A program made the position numbers and the translations under genes. The notes under the pieces were generated by a model, which saw only the letters and a list, made by a program, of their open reading frames with translations, did no database searches and was not told where the DNA came from. 64,000 bases of DNA, from positions 3,399,689-3,463,688 of the forward strand of contig WMCF01000055.1 of the NCBI GenBank assembly GCA_009792885.1, written 5' to 3'. Shown here one piece after another: positions 10,501 to 23,216 of this stretch. The first letter of the stretch is position 1. Every line of letters starts with the position of its first letter. This DNA comes from Eremophila alpestris peregrina. Lineage: Eukaryota; Chordata; Aves; Passeriformes; Alaudidae.

Positions 10501-13500
10501 GTTTAATTATTGTTATCATTACAGTACACTGGAGGCTTAGCCACTACTTCTGCTCTGAAAAGCAGGAAATATGAAAGTGAGTGTGACAGTAAAAGCTTTG
10601 CAATTTAAGTAAAATAAAAGACATAGATGCACATGATGTACAAGGAAATAACGAAAAATTATTAGGACACCAGCCTGAAAAAACAGAATTTAATTTCCTA
10701 ACTATGGATTTAAGAAGGCTGAAGGAAGTTAGTGGGGAGGCTTTGTTGATGTTTCCAAGGTGCTCCTTCATGATTTTTTGCTAATGACACGAATTACTTC
10801 CAGAGCTAGACATTTCATTCAAATAAATAGTTGTATTTGGAAATTTATGATAAACATACAACTCTGAATTTTTCTGCTCCTTTTCCAACATCAATACCTG
10901 TACCACATCTTATGACAGTAATTTCCCTACCTTGTAATTAGCACAACTATATCACCTTGGATCATCAAAAGTAGAGCAAAAATAAAAATCAGGTGGGACT
11001 GTAGATGGGATGAAAATTATTTGTAAACCTAGGTTGTTTAGCCATAAGCCAGATTGAGGATTCCAGCACAGATGGACAACTTATCTAACACAGATAGTGA
11101 CTACTTCTCACTGAAAAAGGGCAGAACAAGCTTGGGGAACAATAGGAAAAGGAATATAGAAAATACCTGTAAACACCAGAGAAACCTGGTGGAGATTTAA
11201 TGTGATATAATTTATCAGAATCTGAATATCTGATCTGGGTAGATAGCAAATCCTCTGCAATCACTGGAGAACAAAGAGAAAAAATGTTAAAAAACCCTAA
11301 CCCGTCCACATGGTACAAACACATGAACTTCTTTGAAAGAAGAACTTTTAATTAATTCAGGCTCTTACCTATACTACCACCACCACTCCCTGTGTGCTTT
11401 TCTAGATGTTCCTCCTGTAAAAGCTGAAGAGGATAAACCTTATCCTCTTTTTGTGAGTAATAATTGCAGCCTTAAGTTAATAAATAACCACCTTTAGTAA
11501 CCAAATTGAGTGCATAGTGACATAAAAATGACTATCCTTCCGCAAGCTGATTGATTAAAAGTGTGGCTCTAACTGCACAAGACTGTGAGAAATTGTTCAT
11601 GTAATCCAAAAATAGCAAGCACAGGCTCATAGAATATTTTATGGAAGGTGGTTGGAAAATTATTTTCTACCAGACTCTTTTAGTCTAATCATATGTGAGA
11701 AAGACAGTTTTGGTTAAGAGAAAAGGTCAGCTTGAGAATAAAGCTTGAACTAGTTATTTCAAACTGAATGTGGGTTCTTTGGCAAACCTAGGACTGCTTG
11801 GATCTGTATTTGTATTTAATTTCACATGAGCCAGCCACAACATTTGAATCCAAATTCATATCAGAACTATAACAGCCTTGGAGGATTTCAGATGGAATAG
11901 TCTGGCTTGAAACTATGGTTACTTTCCAAATGGTATGAAATTTGCTGTGAATTTGGACTTTTCCATGCTTGTGAAACAATAAAGGCTGCTTCTTGGGCTG
12001 ATATGTGATTTTTTTCTAAAGCTTCTCTTTTGCAGAAAGCTTAGTATATATACCACAAGGAAATGTAGAGAGCTTATCACTGGGCTGGAACCTGGTTAAT
12101 AAAGAACCTTTACATGGATCTGTGCCTTCATTTAAATCACACATTCAGGAATTTTGCCAAGGTAAAAATGTATGCCTCCAGAATACCATAAAACATGTTC
12201 TATTCTGAGTAGGCTGTACAGGTAATTACAAACACATAGCTACAATATCTGTCCTTGTGTATCAAGGCACATCATAGGAGTATTTTGGTTTTATCCTGAG
12301 TCAGTGCATTATTTACACTGTTAAAATTCATGCTGGAGTAGTTGCATCTATAGCCTTCTCCAGCTCTTAGGCTGATGGGCCACCCCATCACACAAAGTTT
12401 CCTGTCTTTGCAGGACTATCTGAAACTAAATCATAGAAACTAAGAGCATCAACTAGAACTGTTTTAAAAACTGCTCGGATTGCTCTCTGTAAGTTATATT
12501 TTTTTATGGTAAAAACATTGCTCTCAGATTGTCAGTGTCTCTGTGAAATCAGAAAAGACTGTCTCAGCCCCTCAGGTCCGCAGTGGTAGCCTGCAGTAAT
12601 GCAGCTTTAAACCAATTCTTCACATAAGGAAAAAGGATTTCAGTTTTGCCATAAAACTTAAAGGGAAAAAGCCCTAGAAGTTTCTTTGCTCTCCTGGCAG
12701 CCATTGGCTTAGTGCCAAGACAGAAACACAGATAGGTCTATTTACCTGTCCCTCAGAAATGTAGCATTCCCTATTGGGCAGTTTGCCAAAAATCCCACCA
12801 AAATCATTCTGTCTTTAAAGCTGAACACAGAACTTCTCAGTGCTTCTTGGGATGTCGTTGGAAGGTGCAGTGCTTTCAGGTACCTGTGTTCCGGTTCTAT
12901 TTTGTTCTTTATTGTTTATCATTTTATAAGTTCATTAAACATTTTGTTTTACAAAACATACCCAAGGAGGCATCTTGCAAATTATTTTTAAGCCATTTCT
13001 GGGAGGTGCAGGACACCCTCAGAGACTTCATACATCTCCACATGGATCACTCCATTCTGGCCACGTGCAAGACTGTATCAGTAGCCCTTCTGAAATCACA
13101 GATGGAGGAATAAGATTTTATTTGGAGAGGGGCACATCTTACTGTCTCATAAAGCTATCCAGAAACAGTTTTAAACTCTGTGTGAAAACTATAAAAACTT
13201 TTATTTGTCAAAACACATTAATATGAAAATGTATGAACTACTGGTCTGTGGCAATTTGGATGTCATCTTCTGGGGCTGCTGTTTTTTACCAGAATGTAAT
13301 TAATTTTATGCTTCTACTGAACATTTTCTGATTAGTATTTTTTTTTGGTGTTCTTATGTGCAGTACAGAAGAAAATACTATTAAGTCTCCCCATCTCCAC
13401 AGGACCACAGTAAGAAAGTAAACACAGCAGAATTAATCCTCAGTTATTCTTTGCATGTTACAATTGGCAGTATCATTTATTTTTTGGCAGCAAATCAGTG

Positions 13501-14490
13501 TTGTAGAGCAGGTTCCACTTAATCACACGAGTTCCTTTTATATCCTTTGGCAACAAATCATTTCAGGTACTACCTGTGTGAGACAATGAAGGCTATTGGG
13601 TTGAAAAATATACTTCTTTTCCCCAATAACCATCTGAGCTTAAAATGCTGACTCTAAATGCAAAACTGAATTCCTCAGTTTAGCTGACTAGTTCTTGAGA
13701 TTATGCAGTCAATGCTATAATGCCCTCACCTCAATAATCTTGGTTATTTCTCCATCAGCTGTAGGCCTGAGGATCAGCCATATCTGGGGTCTCCTTTCAT
13801 GTCAGATAAGGAGGCATCTCCACAAAAGAAATCCTCAGGCATGGCAGTTTACTCCAAACACTCTTGTTTTCTTAACAAAGAACTCTGCTTTCAAAGGAAA
13901 CACTCACTTAAGAGGCACATAGGAGCAAAACCAGAGCAAATTTATAGCATGGGAGACAGACCAGTAAAGGGAATATTTCAAACCCAATGCAGCCTTGAGG
14001 AAGGGCACATTCAGAATGCTATGTATTGCATGATTAACAATTAAATATGACTTGACACTCACAACTTGTATCTTAGCCAAAAAAATGGAAATATGCAAGT
14101 TCATCTTTAATAAGGACAACACAGGACACTGCCTCAGCTAAGCTTATTTTAAAGAACAAGATACAAGTATATAAGCTGATCAGCTTTTATATGGGTTTTC
14201 TGTGCTCTGGATTCTTTAGAGAGTCATCCCTATTTAAAAAAAATAAGCTTTGCAGAGCATGTATAGCTGAAATCTTTCTATTAATCTGAATCAATTAGAT
14301 TTAAAAAGAAATGATGGACTCTATAGAGACAGGTTTAGCATTATCACATTGGTGACAGACTGATGCACAGGGTTTCAGCAGCATTATCTAAATATAGTGC
14401 CTGGCTCACGACTTTTCAGAAGCTGTAAGAGATCTCTCTGAAGGACAACAAAGAAATGGGAAAGAAGGGGATTTGCTTCAACTGAACTGA
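7551..14490. other. Mostly unique intergenic DNA, no supported gene
   Basis: No exon or RNA gene is supported. The longest open frame of the window, 159 codons at 9936-10415 (+), lies here; its translation has no recognisable domain, is cysteine-rich near its start in an unpatterned way, and overlaps a 110-codon frame on the other strand, so I treat it as chance. A 109-codon frame at 9439-9768 falls in a stretch that keeps several CpG pairs (see findings) and could be conserved non-coding DNA or, less likely, part of a transcript. The rest is ordinary AT-rich sequence. Confidence 0.5.
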
Positions 14491-14547
14491 ATGCAAATGG
14501 CATCTCCATTCATTTGCAATAATCTGACACCTTTTCGTTTCCGTTTC
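14491..14547. promoter_or_regulatory. Octamer-like pair plus ISRE-like motif (candidate regulatory cluster)
   Basis: A perfect POU octamer ATGCAAAT (14491-14498) is followed by an inverted near-octamer (CATTTGCA, 14511-14518), forming an 8-bp inverted pair. Downstream, 14533-14547 reads TTTCGTTTCCGTTTC, whose complement has three GAAA units like an interferon-response (IRF/ISRE) element. Single matches of this length occur by chance; three within 57 bp are suggestive only. There is no gene nearby in the window to link them to. Confidence 0.25.
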
Positions 14548-16354
14548 ACACGAAAAATAGAAGATAATAGGGAAATAGTAATGGTATAAGTGGACAGAGC
14601 CTGACCATTAAAATGTTTACCATTCCAGCATGATGACTGCAGATGCAGTAAAATTGAAACTGGAAAGGTGTTAGAATTGCTGCCGGATTCTGTTCATTTG
14701 AATGGCAGAAACCCAGAATTCTGTTTTATGGTTTCATGTAGAGGGTCAATCCATTATCTTTCTTTCTTCCTGGAACCAAATAGCATTTTTGTGAGGATTA
14801 GTTCTCTTTGGCATGCTGAAGTGGAACCAATGTGTAGAGGTTAGAATTTTGAAACTATCTTAAATTGAACTGCTTTAACAAATGGTGAGTTGACTTAAAA
14901 ATTGAAAATATAAAATAGATTTTAAAGGTTTAAAGCATGGAGGTTCTCTTTAAAAATGCTCCCATAATAACCCATCTATGATCCAGAAATGTCACAAACA
15001 TAAAAATTAAGAGCACTGGAACAAATTAAGTAGCTAAAAAAAGAATTAGCAGGTTGCCGCCCCATTTTCACATGGTGAAAAACGTATAATATACAGAAAT
15101 AAAAGGATGCTGTGAACTTTTTAAAATGGGAGAGAATGAAGAGAGGTAAAGGAGTAACAATATTATATTATACAATATAAGTATGTACTTTAATTATCAA
15201 TGGCAACGATTAGAATCAAGACTTAGAAAAAAGTACAATGGTCATTAACTAAACCCCGGATAAGATGGTATTGAAGAACTATATCTATTTTTTTTAACAT
15301 AAGGATGCAATTTTTTTTTTATTTGAAGAAAAATGTATTCATCAAGGTTATAGCAATTATGTATATAATTTTAAAAAAACCAAAACCAAAAGCATGTAGC
15401 TTTTAAAACAGTTTTTACTTATGATAGCTGCAGATTCAGGAAAGAATGCAAATGTTTATTTACTACTCTATAATTGATAGTCTTCACAAGGAGGAAACAT
15501 CAGTACTTAAACCGAATAAACAAATTCTGTATTAGACAATTAGCAAAGGGTTTCAAAAAAGAAAGTGTAAGCTGACACAGGAATACTTTTTGAATTCTCA
15601 TTCTGCCTAGCTATCCTAATTCCTGCTCTGAAAACTTTGCCATACAGCAAAACCAGAATGTGCATTAACAAACGTGGAAATCAAAAGGAATCCATAGGAA
15701 TCCTAATTCTTCCTCACAAATATATTTGCAAAGTAAGAATTTAAATGTAATCTACTATCAATAACTACTTGCCTAAATATTGATTGAACATTAGTCACTT
15801 AAGTGTTCTGAACTCATGAACCAAACAGATCTGCTTTAGCACCAGAATCCAGAACAGGCTTTTAAAGTCAGTGTCCAAAACAATCCCCAGTCTGGAAAAT
15901 ATTTTCCACAGCATAACTAAGCTATGGCTTAAGAGGCACCTTGGAAAAACAGGCCTGTTACAGTTTCTATAACCAGAGTTATTCTCCTCAGTGAAAGCAA
16001 ACACAAAGGACATAAGGAACTATTTAAACAAATTGATCTGAACATGATATTTTGTCAAAAATAGATACAAAGAAAAGCCTTTATGGTATGTCAACAGAGT
16101 ATATGATGATGAGACAGGAAAGGGTGCAGAGTACCTACAGTTAATTATGAATTTCTGTAAGAGAGGCAGTAAGATATAGAACAAGAAAGCAAATCTCCTA
16201 AAAAAATTCAGGTTCAATTTTAATAAATGTCTTTAATTTTAACACTTATATTTTTAAATCTTAATTTCTAAGTAAAGGCTACATTCTCTCTGGTATACCT
16301 GTATCTTTAAAGCAGGACAAAGTATTCTAGTATTTTGAGCAGAGAAATAGAAGA
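14548..16354. other. Intergenic AT-rich DNA, no gene seen
   Basis: No exon, RNA gene or recognisable interspersed repeat was identified. Short A and T runs near 15290-15320 and 15370 are the only low-complexity features. Confidence 0.55.
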
Positions 16355-16392
16355 CAGCTAGTAGCAAGTTCTGCAGCTAGTAGCAAGTTCTA
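16355..16392. repeat. Tandem duplication, two copies of a 19-bp unit
   Basis: CAGCTAGTAGCAAGTTCTG at 16355-16373 is followed directly by the same unit with one change at its last base at 16374-16392. The near identity points to a recent slippage or tandem duplication. Confidence 0.9.
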
Positions 16393-19300
16393 TTAACCCC
16401 TAATAGCCAACACATCCTCACCAACAAATAAGAAGAGAGAAAAGAATTAGAAATTAACTAAGAAGCCAAGAGCCTCACAGAAGCCCAGTCAATATAATAA
16501 ATGAGTACAGCACTTCTATTAAGTGTTTGGCACCTTTAAATAAATGCACCCTGAGTATTGGCAATTAACAGAATCCACATTTTCCTCCTTCTCACGGCAG
16601 AGGAGACCAAAAGTGATCATGACTTTCAAATCATACTCACAGCCCAAGAAGTTAGCTCTAGGGTATGGTAGACTTACGGAAAAATACTGCAAGTAAGCAT
16701 CTTATTCAGAGCTGGCAAAAATTCGTTTGAACCACATTTGATGAATTCTGGCAAAGTTCTTCCAGCCTTATTCTGAATTTCAAACAGCAAATTTTTAAAG
16801 CAAGATCTGACTGTAGAGGTGGTTTCCCTGGGGAAGAAGAAAACCCTGGAATAATTCCCTGGGAAACCCTGTTTTAGGTGCAACAAGCAAGAGGCTGACT
16901 CACATGCCCTCCATGCAAATTGATACTAGAAAGTTCTTGGTTCTTTGTGTTACCACAGGTTGATTTGTGGTGCAGAGATTTTAATATTCCTAATTGTTCT
17001 TACCTATTGGACCCTTCCCTCAGACCCCACCTTAACTCCCCTCCCACACCAGGATGTGTAACTACCCCTATCTGAACCTGGCCCAGGGCTTTATTGCCTC
17101 ATGCCTTTTGGCCCCTTGTTACTGCCTTTTTCCAGGTCACTCAAAATACAGTGTATGCTTTATTGTTTGTTATTTTTACATTATTAAAGTTCAGTTTCTG
17201 GATAATTGGATCAAGGCTGCCTCTGTCATCAAGTTGCCATTCAGGGCTGAGTCCCGAGGAAACGTAAAAGAGTCCAACCATCCAGGCTGGGACTCTCGGA
17301 AGTTTCACATGGCCAATATAAATACTCTGTTAAATATTACATTCTGCAGATAGGCAAAGCAGTGAAAAAGAAACATAATATTTAAGGATATGTACTTTCA
17401 GTTATACCAAGTGCTATTTGTATTGTCAATTTGTGCAAAAGAGTATCCTTCAGGTATAAATGAGATATAGAAGTATATGAGGACTGAGCTGCTTGTCTTA
17501 CTGCTAAAATAAACTTCCACATTCATCTAATGAGGTTTGCTTTCTAAGAAGAACAACACTGAAGTATGTAACTCAGCACAGCAAGCTCACTACTCTTATC
17601 TTTAATGAGTCAAGATATTTTTAACATCTGGAACAACAACTTTGCCCAATTTTTTGATCATCAATATGTAAGGTGGGAATTCAACTCAAAATTTGCCAAA
17701 TAAGAACCAACTCATCAGGCTATCAAGGTTTGCCTTAAGAACAATATCAGTAACTAGATCAGAAAAGAACACCAAAAATATATCAACCTGTCATCATCAA
17801 AAATAGATTTTTTAAGAGTTTTTTAAAAATGCTGTTGGCATTGGCAGGCAGATTAATCCAAGTAGCAAACATCTTAATCACAAAAATCTGGAGGAAAAAT
17901 GCAACTCATAAAACACCAGGGAGATAACTTTCATGCATTTGCTTCACTTTACTGAACTCTGAAAATATGAAACTAAGAGAAAATGAGAAGGTCTCCAGAT
18001 TACAAACCCCATGGCAAATTGCTGTTGACCACTGCAGTGTATTGTAAATTCTAATGAAAAAGAAATCACGTTGGTGAGCCAACTCAAAGAACAAAGAATC
18101 TTTGCCAACTATTATGCTTTTCTGAATGCTCAGTTTTTACTAAGTTGCTCTGCTCATAAAGGAAGACTGTATCTAGTATTTTTGAAAAGTTATAAACTTT
18201 CAAGTCTTAATATCTTTGACTTTATATTGTGATTGCTTGTTTTCTTGTTAGGGGATTTTTTTTCCTTTTTTAAAATTTCAATCTATGTATTGTGAAATAG
18301 ACGGACGAACTTTGGTGTAAACTGCTTTGAACACCTCTTAGAGTAAAAATTTATTTATGGTGCTCTGCTGCTACAGGCTTTAGGACACAATTAAATTTCG
18401 AGTTCTGTATGAGGACCAAACTCCTACTGAAATTTGTTTCAGTTCAGTCTTCTAGAGAGAACTGGTTTATTGCTGATAAAAGGCATGAAGACAGTGAAGT
18501 GTAAGCTTTATTTGTTCAGCCTTCTTAGAAGAATGAAAAAATATTACTTTTCCATGCTTTTATTAGATGAGTAAATACCATAAATAGAAAGAAAATATAG
18601 ATAAGAAAAAAACAGTGTTAGTAAAGAACAAATTTAATAATGCCTAGATTTGAATCTCTATTTTAAAAGCTATAAAATTATTATTAACTGCCTGATAACA
18701 CAGGTTCTGAAAATTACCTCCCTTAGGAGTTGTGAAGGCAAGAAACAGAAGTTCAGTTTTGTTCCAAAGCTGGGTTTAATGTGCTGGTTTGAGAGAATGT
18801 AAAATGCATTCATGTTGTGTAACAGAATGTTGAGCCATTCTTTAGTGTTTAAAAGCAGGTTGGAGAAAAAACATGAGGGAACTCTGTTCTATCTTTTTTG
18901 GATTGGTAGATGTCAAATGAACAGAAAATCTTGCACCACGTCTTAGTAATAAACAAACACAGCTACAGGGAAAGATCCCATTCTCCTTTTAGGTACTGCA
19001 TCCCCAAAATTCAGCTGACTAGCTTTTAAGAGGAGCTTATCTCAGGAAGATTTATATTTAAGAAAAAGACCATAGCGAAACCAAGTTAATGCAGTGAGAA
19101 TTAACTGTAAAGCTGCAAAAGATGAGAGAGAGTTCTGTCAGAGGGCATATCTTGAACATGGCCTCACATCACAGATTTCCATAAGAAAAAAAAGTAATTA
19201 GCATAAGCAAAGAATAGAAACAAACCTAAATGTAAACAACACCTCCCTACTACAAAATAAATTTGCTAACTAGCTGAAAATTAAAACCACAAGCACGGTC

Positions 19301-19888
19301 TGTTCAGGGAGAAAAAGATTAAAGTGGCCAATTGGTTAATTCTTTGCACTAGACTCATCATTCCCCACAAGACTAGGGTCTCTACCACATGGTATGCAAC
19401 TGTGCTCTTAGAGAGAAAATCAGAAAGTTTTCCTTGGAAATCAATGAAAATCAAAATTGTTGCCTTAATGGATGAGTGTGTCTCTGACAGTTCACTGGAA
19501 AGTGCTATTCTCATCTCTTCTGCAGAACATCAGTCTGAACTAGACCCCATGGCTCTCCAAATCCCTCTTACTTTCCTCTGGCAAAACACAAAGGAAGTCT
19601 ATGAAGGGCAAGGTGCTAATGCTTCTCTATGCACTTGTTTACAATGCCACTAAGTCTGATAACCATTTAGCAAATATGAAACAGAATGATTTTCTCTGGG
19701 TATCTTTCTCTGTTTCCCACTCAACAATCACTTGCAGTAAGCTAAATAAAGATAAGATAAATAAATAAAAAATAAGATAAATAAAACCTAGCTCCTCTTA
19801 ACATTTTTCTCTCATTCAGTATTTGTCTCCACCCTTGATGCTGTGCCAGAATACCACAGGTAGCTCTTCACACCCAGCACTCACGCCT
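16393..19888. other. Intergenic AT-rich DNA, no gene seen
   Basis: Apart from the LTR-like candidate at about 16946-17313, listed separately, nothing is recognised. At 19741-19790 there is an A-rich run of ATAAG and ATAA units. The 109-codon frame at 19324-19653 shows no domain and is probably chance. Confidence 0.5.
16946..17313 (+). mobile_element. Possible degraded LTR-like repeat
   Basis: A patch of moderately GC-richer sequence (CCCCTCCCACACC near 17040) is followed about 130 bp later by TTACATTATTAAAGTTCAGT, in which ATTAAA at 17183-17188 would serve as a polyadenylation signal, and then by a short GC-richer tail, an order that resembles an LTR U3-R-U5. No TATA box or target duplication was found. 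The boundaries are guesses and the call is weak. Confidence 0.25.
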
Positions 19889-20400
19889 TGGGACTGAGTG
19901 ACCCAAAACATGGCTTAGAGCTCCTTGCTCTATGGCACTGGGATCCTGAGTAGTGCAGGTTGGAGGCAAGGAATGAGAGGGAGGCCTTCTGTGTGATTTC
20001 CAACAGGTTTATTCCCCAAAGGGATCAGGGACAGAAAAACCACAGAACTCAGTCTGCACTGGCTTATAAACTGGGGAGGGCCCAGAGGTGAGTACTCAAC
20101 TTTAACCACTGGGAAGAGAGCAGGGGAGGATCACAAGGAGGGGTTTCACAATCCAGGAGCCAATGGGAGAGACAATGGGAGGGGAATAGGTCACACGGGC
20201 CAATAGGACTTCAAATTTTAGGTACTTTCCAGAGAGGAGTTTCAGGCAGGGGGTTGGGATAACAAGGATTGACAGGGAAGGTTCTGGAAATATAGGCAGG
20301 GTTAGATGAAACAGACAATTCAGGGACAAACCATTAATTCTGGGAGAACAGGGGGATACAGAACAGTCAATTAACAGTTCAACTTCAACACACCCCAACA
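19889..20400 (-). mobile_element. LTR of an ERVK-like endogenous retrovirus
   Basis: About 510 bp, sense on the minus strand. Read that way, it begins TGTTGGGGTGTGTTGAAGTT (right edge at 20400), carries ATTGG-type boxes and GC-rich U3 sequence, a TATA-like GTTTATAAG (20063-20071), and an AATAAA polyadenylation signal at 20008-20013 (TTTATT on the + strand). TATA, then polyA about 55 bp on, then a U5-like tail is the order expected of an LTR with a short R region. The 122-codon minus frame at 20102-20470 overlaps it and is not a gene. The left boundary (TGGGACTGAG at 19889) is a guess and I could not confirm a 6-bp target duplication. The ERVK-like label comes from remembered songbird LTR sequence. 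Confidence 0.7.
20008..20072 (-). promoter_or_regulatory. TATA box and polyadenylation signal of the ERVK-like LTR
   Basis: On the minus strand, GTTTATAAGCC at about 20061-20071 precedes AATAAA at 20008-20013 by roughly 55 bp, a plausible U3/R/U5 core. Both motifs are intact; current activity is unknown. Confidence 0.5.
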
Positions 20401-22578
20401 CACCCTTCTCCCTTTCACTTTGTACCAGATGAAGAGAAATATGTCCTTCCATTGCGAGCATCTCTCCCACTGAAAGGATTGCCTTCTAATGCACAAATGC
20501 ATCTATTTAAAGGGCAATTACATGATTACAAAATCTGGTTCTGGATCAGAGAACAGTACAATGGATTTCTGTAATCATGTCTTAAGAAGATAACCTTTAT
20601 AAAGACGATATAATCTTGGATCTCAATTGAAGACAATATGTGAAAGGAAAGCAAAAAAGCTAAAAATGAAATAGTTTCTTCTAGCTGTAATTCTGTGGGG
20701 CTCAATATTCAGTCATAAACAACAGCCATAAGGGGATCAGGAAATCTGGTGACAAGTATTTTTAGAAAAAAGAAATCTAACAAAAAAAGAGAAGTCATCA
20801 TGCTGATCAAAGGACTTCTGGGTGAGACTTGGACTCAAATCCAATACAAAATGCAAAAAAAATACTTGCCAAATTCCTAAAGGTTTAGGAGCAACTTGGA
20901 CCAGTAGATTGCAAATATGAAACACTGGCATTCAGTCAACTGCAACAAGCATAACTTGAGAAAGTACAGACCTGTAGACCACATGATGTATATTCTAGCT
21001 TATCTATTTTCTTTTTATTTCTTGGCAAGGCTGTGAAATGGCTCTCCAGACATCAGACTACACTGTAATTTTTACTTCATAAGAAATTTACAGTTTCATA
21101 TCTTTCCTAATGGGATTACCTTAATCATTTACATTTCAGGAAATAACTTGAGTATCAATCACTCTGACTCCAAATAAGAGCGCACAGAAAAGATCAAGAT
21201 GAATCTAAAAGTTGCTTTATTATTAGGAGTTCATTTTTAAAGAGCTAGGCATGTATTTACAGGAAATCAAAGACAGTCTAATAGACTGGTTTGTTGTGCA
21301 AAGTTTCATTTTTATTACATGAGACCTAGAAATAATTGTCCTGTTAGAATCATGTACCTTTCTTCAGCACCAGCTAACCTGAATAGTCTTCCATACAGGT
21401 GTGTGAATGGTTTATGTGCATTAATTTGTGTCTGATTTTAATGGTATGAAAAGTTTAGATTTCAGGGGCTATTTTATAGTACATAAAAGCCGATACACTG
21501 ACAGCACCATGATAAAAAACTGTCATCTACCTCCCCCTTACAAGCAGCACTGCTGCAGTTACAGCTCATCTACCTCTAGAAGGGAGTAGCTATACCTTTC
21601 CTGACCCTTTCAGTTCTTGCTTTTCCTATCATGCCATCAATATTTTGCCTTTTTATTTTATTTTTTAATACTAATGATCGTCTGATGAGAAGCAAAACTC
21701 CTAAGAATGCCGAGATTCATGCAGTGCCACAGTGTGCCATTTGTGAACTCTGTTAAAGTAAAATTACATTTGTAGGTAAATCAAACCTTGGTTGGGAAGA
21801 AAACTGAACATTTGGATTAAAAAAAAAGCCAACATTTTTTCCACTTCCATTTTTTTTTCTTTTCAAAGATCATAAGTCGAGTCCCATGTTTGAAAGTGAT
21901 GAGAATATTCTGGTTATGTGATTTTTTTGTTTTACAAATGAAATAGTAATTAACAGAGTATTTTCAGATAACCCTAATATAAGTATAGTTCTGAAGGATA
22001 CCTGTTGTCAAGACCTGTTACCTATTGCCAAAATAGTTGCCTTTTCTACTCCAAAGGAAAAATTTCACTAATCTGCAGAACACTGCTATAGGCCAAGACC
22101 TTGCAATAGCCAATACACTTATTTGAAGTTCAATTATATAATGTAACTCTGTCTACATAAATGGATTATGATGGCACTTTCAACCCAGATTTTGCAAGTA
22201 ACTGAAGAGGAGAAAGATAAGATAAATTAAGAAGATATGAACATAGGTAGAATTTTTCAGCAGTTACTTTTGAAGAATAAAAATATGATAGAACAGAAAA
22301 AGATACACATATGCCATGTTTGAAGTTGGGTATGAGGATTTGTTCCATTTAGTCTTATTTTTTGTGTTCTGTTATCATTCAAGTCTTCCCTTTTTGGACA
22401 CAAAAATGGTAGGTAATTTGGATAAAAGTTCTAAATCTGTATTCCAGCCATATTTCAGCCCAGCTTTCCAATACTTCTTTATGGTTGCCCATGACTATGT
22501 ATCAGGTGGAAAAGGAAATATGTTTCTTTTGAAATTTCTTAACCCTAGTCAGCCTTCATTTACTATATTAGTACTTCT

Positions 22579-22610
22579 GGGGTTTTTTGGGTTTTTTTTT
22601 TTTTTTTTTT
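22579..22610. repeat. G/T-rich run with long poly-T
   Basis: GGGGTTTTTTGGG is followed by about 20 consecutive T. It could be the complement of a retroposon A tail, but no element was recognised next to it. Confidence 0.8.
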
Positions 22611-23123
22611 GAGTCAAGACAGACCTAGACCGGCTAAATAATGAGCTTTGGTTAAAAGTATTAGTAACTATATTTCTGCTAAAACAGTAAAACTTGAAGT
22701 GCAGAGTAGCATCAAATGGGAAAAAAAAATTGATTTGGAAGGAAAAACATTCCTTCCAAATAATGGAAAGTGACAGATACTAAGCAGAGAAGTGAGCTTT
22801 AAATTTCATTTTCTGATGAAATTGTTTTAACAGGAGACTAAACCTAAATGTTTTACAAACGTAATTTGTTTTGTCTTCAGAAATTCTTCCAAGAGAATCG
22901 CTTGCACACATTATATTAAATGAACTGTAGGTGTGCACATATGCACTGTCTTTACCTATTTCTAAAATACTTAACAGTGTGCAATAGTATACAGCCCCAT
23001 CTTCCTCCCCATCAATCCCTCAGGGTTGATGCCCTACTGAAAGGACTGTAAAAGTTTTGACTGAGGATATTTTTATATTTCTGTGTCATGGCAACTTGGA
23101 CATGAGAGTTTTATTTAAAAGTG

Positions 23124-23216
23124 CAGGAAGGATAGCTGGGTGGGTGATGAAAAGAAGCAAGAAGAAGGTGGAGGGAAAAAGCAGTGTAAAAGAGAAGTGA
23201 GGAGAGAAAGGAGTAA
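23124..23216. repeat. Purine-rich low-complexity tract
   Basis: About 93 bp in which the + strand is dominated by A and G (GAAAAGAAGCAAGAAGAAGG and similar). The minus frames here read as Ser/Phe/Leu-rich peptides, typical of a polypyrimidine strand and not of a gene. Confidence 0.7.

Noticed and set aside
11626..11660. TCATAGAAT motif resembling the complement of a CR1 tail
   Set aside because: Only the first nine or so bases fit; the following sequence does not match any CR1 3' end I know. Similar isolated motifs at 12430 and 43878 fail in the same way.
20102..20470. 122-codon minus-strand open frame with a hydrophobic look
   Set aside because: It overlaps the ERVK-like LTR almost entirely; LTRs do not encode such proteins and the frame is explained by composition.
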